Positions 57,668 to 64,000 of a DNA stretch of 64,000 nucleotides are shown in pieces (positions within the stretch are counted from its first letter, which is position 1; every line of letters starts with the position of its first letter). Position numbers and translations under genes: made by a program. This DNA comes from Euphorbia lathyris (lineage: Eukaryota > Streptophyta > Magnoliopsida > Malpighiales > Euphorbiaceae): assembly GCF_963576675.1 (NCBI RefSeq), contig NC_088918.1:34877501-34941500 (forward strand). Reading direction: 5' to 3'. The notes below the pieces were generated by a model. That model saw only the letters and a program-made list of their open reading frames with translations. It did no database searches and had not been told where the DNA came from.

Positions 57668-58322
57668 TCACAAGTCCAAGCCCATGCACTTAGGCCAACC
57701 ATACTGCGCTGTTGACTCAACCATAACATGAAAGCTTGGATAATTGACAACATTAAATGGGATTGCAGCATCATACATCCATCGAGCAATTTCCATACAT
57801 GCTTTTTCTTGCAATTCTTTTCTGCAAGCATCATTTATGCTTGCTTGCTTCAACTTTGCATCCTTTCTACGTTTCACCACCTTTTCTGCATTAGGTGTAA
57901 AATACAAATCTAACAATCCCTTTTGTCTTGGCCTTTTTGGTGGTTGTTACTTGCTTGTTGTGAGCTTGGTTTCCAATCTATAGCATCTTCATCTTCATCA
58001 TCACCAAAAGTATCTATATCCACAAAATTTGAAATTGCTACTTGTTCAAGGCTAGATGCAACCTTCTTGGCCATGTATTCTTCAATCACCGAATGCACAT
58101 GAGGTGGCCATTTGATACAAATTTTTGAATTTCTGAATCCTCCAACGATGTGTTGTTTGGCTCGAGTTATGCCACTTTTGTTGACTTCGTCACAAAAATA
58201 CACCTAACATCATTCTTATTTTTAGTGTTCGGGTTCACCAACTCTACATAGTTCCAACATGGATCTTTGTTATTCTCACTCAATCTTGGATTAGTAGATG
58301 TTCCAGCAGTAGTAGCCGTGAT
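57668..58322 (-). pseudogene. hAT transposase N-terminal fragment (BED finger, DUF659-like start)
   Basis: Minus strand: NPNTKNKNDVRCIF, then CDEV (BED-type finger; the second Cys is off frame through a one-base loss near 58200), ITRAKQHIVGGFRN and CIKWPPHVHSVIEEYM. After a frameshift near 57940 comes LDLYFTPNAEKVVKRRK, then INDACRKELQEKACMEIARW and IPFNVVNYPSF. It breaks off before the catalytic core and the C-terminal dimerisation domain. Confidence 0.82.
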
Positions 58323-58483
58323 TCAATATCTAAAAGAAGAAAAAACAAATGAACAAAGAAAGAGAAGAAGTTTATTATTATGAATGATTTAATTCATGCA
58401 AGAAAAAGGAAAATATGAGAAAGAAGAAAGAAACAAATCAAGAATAAAAATATAAAACATAGTTCAAAGAAAGAAGCCTTTTA

Positions 58484-58668
58484 TTGCAGAGAAAGGAAGA
58501 TAAAATAAAAGAAGAAAATGAAAAATAAAACACTAACAGAGAAAGAAGAGTAATAGAAGAAAGAAGAGTGTTGTTGCAGAAGAAAGAAGTGTTCTTATAT
58601 TGTAGAGAAAGAAAGATAAAAGAAGAAAATGAAAAATAAAACACTAACAGAGAAAGAAGAAGAGTGCC
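58484..58668. repeat. Purine-rich tandem duplication
   Basis: The segment AGAGAAAG-AAGATAAA...GAAGAAAATGAAAAATAAAA, then CACTAACAGAGAAAG, occurs at about 58488-58552 and 58604-58668. Confidence 0.8.
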
Positions 58669-59568
58669 TGTTGAATTTCTTCTAAGAGTCTCTTCCTTTT
58701 TTAATATATATTTATTTTAATAGAATATGTGTTCCGTTCCATAAAACATAGGACACGGAAATGTGGGGGAAACGTGTAAATATTAAAAATATTGGGGCGC
58801 ATTTATAAATATTAAAAATATATTTTTATATTTGAATTTTTGTAATATAACTAAATAAATATATATAAAAGAAATTATAGAACTCTTATCTAACCATAAT
58901 TATTAGATACATGAAATATAAATGATGTCAAAAAAACGTTTAGAGAAAAAAAGATAAAACAATGAAAGCTTTCCTCCTTAATACTAAAAATCTATTTCTT
59001 CAATGTTTATTTATATCTTCACCAACAAATAGGGATTCTAGCTCCGGTTCATCTAAAGTTTTCCTCACTGTCTTTTGGTTTACCTAAGATTTATTGTTGC
59101 ACATAAAGATCCACATACTCCTTTGGATATTCCTGCTCGTTTTCCCTTCAAATAAGGATCGACCATAATTGCTCTGTTTACCTCTGTTTTTTCTGAAAAG
59201 AAATGCAATCGTTTTTTGTCTGGGAAACGGGTGTCCCAGATAGATACGGGTATCCAACTTTTGAATATTACGGATACGGCCCCGAAACATATCCTAGAAG
59301 TTTCCGGGAGTTTCCGTATCCGAAACGTATCGGATACGTGATACGCGGGCATGTTGAAGTATCTGTGCTTCAGAGATGTAAAGTAATAACCAGAAATTCC
59401 AGAAAACTGCCCCTAACTGCCATGGTGCGCATTTGGCAACTGCCTCTTGGTGCAAAATGGCGCACCAGGCCTACGCCATGGGCCAAAAGCGCGCCTTTAA
59501 TAACTATCAGATGCGAGAGATCAACTTACCACTCAACAAACGCTGGAAGAACTCAACAAATCAGCCTA
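58669..59568. other. AT-rich region with a 'gatacg' repeat block
   Basis: No gene. 59205-59380 is dense in GATACG/CGTATC motifs and ends GTGCTTCAGAG, like the right end of the MITE at 60871-61351. This may be a diverged relative whose left end I could not place. Confidence 0.4.
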
Positions 59569-60420
59569 TCCTGGTCTTCTGCAGCCCCTACCAATTCCCA
59601 ATGCTGCTTGGCAAGATATTGCCATGGATTTCATTGAGGGGTTCCCAAAATCCTATGGCTATGACACAATTCTAGTTGTTGTTGATAGGGTCTCTAAAGG
59701 AGGCCATTTTATTGTGCTCTCCCACCCATACAATGCTGCAATAAATGCCCAACACTTCTTGGCTCACATTTTCAAGCTGACAGGGACTGCATTTTCACTT
59801 ATATTTTGGAAAGAGTTGATGAAGCGGATAGGCACACAACTAGAATTAGCAATGCCTAATCATCCTCGGACCGATGGCTAATATGAAAGGCTAAATCCGT
59901 GCTTGGAAGGTTACCTAAGGAGTATGTGTCCTTCACCCAAAAAAATGGTTTAAATGGCTGAGCTTGGCGAGTTCTGGTATAACCCTCTCCATCAAAATGT
60001 CTCCCTTTCAAGCCTTGTAGGGAATTACCCACAACTACTGATATTCTCAAGCTTCCAATGTGGCTTATTACTGCTACAAGAGAGAGCTAAAGTGACATCT
60101 GAATGAACAGCACAAAATTACGTAGTTTGCAGATGCTAAAAGGGTTGATAGGGAATTTGCAATTGGGGATTTTGTGTTCCTAAAGCATCAACCATATAGA
60201 CAAGTTACAATAGCCCTAAGAACCTCTCTCAAGCTCTCTGCAAGGTACTATGGTCGTTAGAAGATTTTGAAAAGAATTGGCAAAGTGGCCTGCAAATTGC
60301 ACCTTCATGCATCCTATCGCATTCACAATGCAATTCAAGTTTCCTTGCTTAAAAAGAAGCTAGCACTAGACATTTCCCCACTTACTACATTGCCTCCCAT
60401 TTCCTGTGGAGAATTCATGG
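59569..60420 (+). pseudogene. Chromovirus-type gypsy integrase remnant
   Basis: GLLQPLPIPNAAWQDIAMDF, then IEGFP, and DTILVVVDRVSKGGHFI mark the integrase core. Next is FWKELMKRIGT and HPRTDG followed by a stop. The stretch with the second catalytic Asp is deleted between LTGT and FWKEL. After several stops, a later frame gives YRQVTIALRTS, RIGKVACKLHL and IHNAIQVSLLKKK, the part that leads to the chromodomain in intact elements. Heavily decayed. Confidence 0.8.
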
Positions 60421-60870
60421 TATTGAACACAAGGGAAATATCTCGTGCCTCAGCTCCTCATCCTTTCGGGAGGGCTTCCTACTACTTGGGAAGATACGGC
60501 TACAATTGCAACGCACTGCCCAAATTTTTTGCATTCTTGGGAACAATGATGCAATAAAGGTGGGCTATTGTCCTTATGCTCATGAAGTCAAGGGATCAGT
60601 TTTGTAGTTTTGCCCAATATCTTAATTCTGTTATTCCTTCTGTTTTTCTGTATTGGCTATGTCTATTATGGTTTGGCCTTTTAATTCCCTAAGATGCTTC
60701 TAGATGTTAGATAAGCTATTTTGGATTCTAATTTGTTAGATAGCTGTGCTAACCGTTTCTGTCATATCTGTTAGCGTATAGTCGTTCACCTAGTTTTACA
60801 ACAACACGTTGCGGCTGTAGTTAGGTTTCCGCCAAACACTTCCTAGGCTTAAAGGATTATAATTGCAACC
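60421..60870. other. Probable 3' flank or LTR of the chromovirus remnant
   Basis: No ORF. No LTR borders could be fixed. Confidence 0.3.
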
Positions 60871-61351
60871 CTATGAAGCACTGATAATTCTAATAGGACA
60901 ACGTACGTGTATCCGATACACCGAGCACGGGGATACGTACGAGATACAGCTAGGAAGTATCACTTTTTTTCTTTTTCTTTTTTAGTTAGGGGATACGCTG
61001 GAGATACTTTTCATAAGGATTATGTAACAAATTAAATAAAGTAATATCAACCCACCACCCATTAACAAATTAAAAAACTTTAAAAATATAAGGATTATAT
61101 GACTTATTAGTTAATATTATAGATGTTATTTGTGGTTTTATAAATGAGTTACGATTGTTATTTGTGGTTTTATATAAACTTCATGAATGTGATTTGTGGT
61201 TTATATATTTATGTATCTTTTAAAATTTTAATTATAAATGATATATGTATTATTAATTATATATAAAATTTGACGTATCCCCACCGTACCTGTATCTCAT
61301 ATATTTTTGAAATGTGGTTTGCCGTATGCGTACCCGTTCGGTGCTTCATAG
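60871..61351. mobile_element. 481 bp hAT-like MITE
   Basis: Termini CTATGAAGCAC and GTGCTTCATAG are perfect inverted repeats. TTGCAACC flanks both (60863-60870 and 61352-61359), an 8 bp duplication as in hAT elements. The sub-terminal part has GTATCCGATAC, GGGGATACG and inverted relatives. No ORF. Confidence 0.82.
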
Positions 61352-61423
61352 TTGCAACCCTAGTTTAAGTTTGAGTAGGACTTGGTTTATATCTATATAT
61401 TTATTTATACATATATATATGTA

Positions 61424-61611
61424 GAGAGGGCGAGCCTTGGCGCAACGGTAAAACGTTGTTGCCGTGTGACCTGAGGTCACGGGTTCGAGTCTTAGGAGCG
61501 GCCTCTTGCCAATTAAATTGGCAAGGGAAGGCTTGCCCCCAATACACCCTTGTGGTGGGACCCCTCCCCGGACCCTCGCTCAGCGGGGACGCGTAATGCG
61601 ACCGGGCCGCC
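61424..61611 (+). mobile_element. Full-length Au-type SINE with perfect 20 bp target duplication
   Basis: GAGCCTTGGCGCAACGG head, box B GGTCACGGGTTCGAGTC, and a tail ending GACGCGTAATGCGACCGGGC. TTTATACATATATATATGTA flanks both sides exactly (61404-61423 and 61612-61631). It is the master-like form of the truncated copies at 49670 and 51010. Confidence 0.92.
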
Positions 61612-61701
61612 TTTATACATATATATATGTACATCGATTTATTTATCAATAAACAAAGAATATTATTATTTTTAAAATACCACCAGCAATCTACATTGAA
61701 C

Positions 61702-63017
61702 ATGGTATCAGAATCGGGAGGTATTATGTCTCCTTTTGTCTCTGTTACGTCTCTTACCACTGCCGCCGCTTCTACATGTCCGGGTAGTATTCCAGTTCGG
61801 TTTCGTACTGAATCTTCTTACACAGCATGTTCGATAAATTCCGATTATACGTTCATGACTGAAACGTTCTCGTTTCCACTGCACTTTGTTTCGGCATTTG
61901 ATCCTCCCCTGCTTCCGCCACTCAGACAGTTTTGTCCTCTGCGACCTCAATCCGTCACTCACATTTACTCATTTCAATCCTGAACGATCATGGCATGCAC
62001 AATCATTTTCCGACAGCCTCTCGTCCTCCGATGAATGCTGCACGTCAGGAAACCGCGGCGCGTCGTCCTCCTTAAAGTGTTGATTTCTTTCGGCCCTGGT
62101 CGGCAGTCTCTTATCGCCTATTCCGGCTATACCTAATCGGTATCAATTTTCAGGCCCATCACAACAGCCTCCATTGACATGACCAACACCACTCTTGTCC
62201 TACACTGTTGTTACTCCAACTTATATAACTCCTTTGAATACTGTTTCTATCTCAAGTCCACTCTTTGGACCCACTCTAGTCATTTTTCCTTCCGTTCCTA
62301 CAAAATTAATTGGAAAACATTGCAGGAACTATTATACCTCTATTGTTTCGGTTTTGGAAGCTACTGGTGAGGTTTCACTTTTGGCACAATATGTTCCATA
62401 TTTTTCCAATGCTAATTGTCACGGCCTGCTTAAACTCATTCGAAGAATGGCCCAAGGCATATGCCCAACGGGCTAAGAGAAACGGTCTAGAGGCAAAATT
62501 GTCACTTTATTGTTCATCGGGACGTTGCGGGACAAGCTGATGAACATCGGGCCAATCACATGTGCCATCGTGCTCAAAGCATCCGGGCAACGGGTCTGTG
62601 CCAGCTGTGGCCAATTTGGCCAAGAGATAGTCCCCTTATAGTGCGGCTCATACCAACTTGACGCCCACTCGCCTTCCAGAATGTGTGTTAGAGGATTCCA
62701 AATGTCTTCATATTTGGTATGTGGATCCTTGGGGACATTATGGACCTATGGTGTTGTTGAAGTGCGAAGAAAATTTTAAAGGTAAGAAAAATTTGTGAGC
62801 ATCCACCAAAAGTGTGAGATACTTGACAAGTTTGAGTGCCTTAGAGAGATTCTTTGTAAACTAACCTTTGTAAGCATTCTTTTCAAGCAATAAAAGAGTG
62901 TTTTCTCATTTAGACTTTGTGCAAGATCCTTTGTTTCCGCTGCAATACTTTGCCTAGCATTCGAGCTTGAGCAAGAAAGGTTAAGGTTGAACTACTAATC
63001 GGGGAGAAATTAGTAGT
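61702..63017 (+). pseudogene. Degenerate copia 5' part: PBS and gag-like sequence
   Basis: TGGTATCAGA at 61703-61712 directly after ...TTGAACA is an iMet-type PBS at the end of a 5' LTR whose start I could not find. A frame from ATG 61702 is Ser/Thr/Pro-rich for about 90 codons. Later frames are scrambled. Confidence 0.5.
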
Positions 63018-63079
63018 GCCGCATGGTCAACAGATAGACGGAGGTTGTGGCAATGACATAATCCACATATCGCATCTGG

Positions 63080-63990
63080 GAACGTAATGATAAAAGAGTC
63101 AAGGCTTTTCTTATTTCATTTCTGTTTGATGAAGTCTTACCGGTTGTCAACAATTTGGTCAATCCTTGTGAAATTTGGCATGCCTTGGAAAGCACTTACG
63201 ACGCTTAGCAGTTGTCAACTATTTGTGGTGCTCTCATCAAGAACCTACGTGTTTTACAGCAGCCAACAAATTTACAGAGTGGTGAGCTGCAATGGCTGAT
63301 GAGGTGCACGCATTAATGGCCAACAGTACGTGGACTCTGGTGCCTCGACTTCTAAATCGACAACCCATTACTTCTAGATGCCTTTTTCGTCTCAAGCGTC
63401 GTACAACTGCAAAGCTCGTCTTGTAGCTCAGGGTTTCACGCAACAATCTCGGAATGGCTACAAAGTAACATATTTTCCGGTTGTCAAAACAACTACAATA
63501 TGTATAATGTTTGCTTTATCAGTTGGAAATCGATTGATGGTGAACCAATTAGACGTTTCGAATGCTTTCCTCCATGGTAATCTCTTTGAAGAAATTTACA
63601 TTGAGCAACTGCAAAGATTTCGGGACCCTGAAACACTTCCTTCAGTCTCTTGGCTTTCATATGTCACTTGCAGACAACATTCTCTTAATTATCCACTTTA
63701 GACCTGATAAAGTGTTTATCCTATGTTATGTTGATGATACGCTTATCATTGGTACTGCCCCTTATCTCATTGCTCGTAGATTCAGGCCATCGAAAAGGAG
63801 TTTCATACTCGGAACTTGGGACGTGCAACATACTTTTTGGGCCTGGAAATCCAATATGACAAGACTGGGATTCATCTTTCTCAAATGAAGTATGCCATTG
63901 ACATTTTGGAGCGTACCAAAATCTGTAAACCTTGTCTCTTGCTTATGGGTACCACGCCCACATTGACCAAAGAAAGTGGTTCCCTCTCCT
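63080..63990 (+). pseudogene. Degenerate copia gag/RT fragment at the window end
   Basis: A gag piece (NLVNPCEIWHALESTY, about 63150-63205) is followed by RT: EVHALMANSTWTLVPR, ARLVAQGFTQQSRNGYKV, NQLDVSNAFLHGNLFEEIYI. After a deletion, a second frame gives LCYVDDTLIIG (the active-site YVDD near 63727) and then MKYAIDILERTKICKP near 63887-63935. Integrase is absent between the gag piece and RT. It has several frame changes and may continue beyond 64000. Confidence 0.78.
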
Positions 63991-64000
63991 CGTGAAATGT

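Noticed and set aside
61401..61760. 119-codon minus-strand ORF
   Set aside because: Runs across the SINE and its target duplication; artefact of the GC-rich SINE body.

Overview
This is a window of eudicot plant nuclear DNA; the species cannot be named from sequence alone. The evidence is Athila-type Ty3/gypsy elements, a Sirevirus-like Ty1/copia element, Au-type SINEs, MULE, hAT, Harbinger and CACTA pieces, and intron-containing homologues of plant genes (Ulp1-type protease, PRR7, ALDH6B2, an RLCK-VII kinase and a CID-domain RPRD-like protein). Nearly all retroelement reading frames carry stops or frameshifts, so this is old, TE-rich sequence.

Layout. 1-6873: 3' part of an Athila element (pol with two stops, a long 3' region with repeats, and one 1.5 kb LTR). 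7828-9159: FAR1/MULE transposase relic. 10985-16735 (minus): a 14-exon Ulp1-family cysteine protease gene that I assembled by eye from splice sites. It keeps the His-Asp-Gln-Cys catalytic set but has two in-frame stops, and two TIR elements sit in its introns (11294-12660 and 15962-16631). 17037-18595: a CACTA terminus and fragments of an RLCK kinase and of ALDH6B2.

19431-41477: one complete nest. A minus-strand Athila-like element with two 1.6 kb LTRs and a perfect CCCAG target duplication is split in its reverse transcriptase by a complete plus-strand Sirevirus-like copia element (24892-37596). The 5' LTR of the copia is itself split by a Harbinger-type element (25041-26108). The gypsy RT/RNase H region also holds an unrelated insert of about 0.8 kb (23600-24425), possibly organelle DNA. 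The copia carries an extra ORF downstream of pol with its own TATA-like box.

41478-42801: first two coding exons of a PRR7-like gene, broken by a stop; the gypsy insertion lies exactly at a candidate 5'UTR splice acceptor of it. 45260-55745: the best-preserved host gene, a CID-domain protein related to RPRD1 (six exons plus one frame-neutral cassette exon, long 5'UTR intron). Its 3' end was not found. Its introns hold SINEs, TIR elements and microsatellites. 56103-64000: a graveyard of copia, LINE, hAT, chromovirus and copia fragments, a hAT-like MITE and a full-length Au-type SINE with a 20 bp target duplication.
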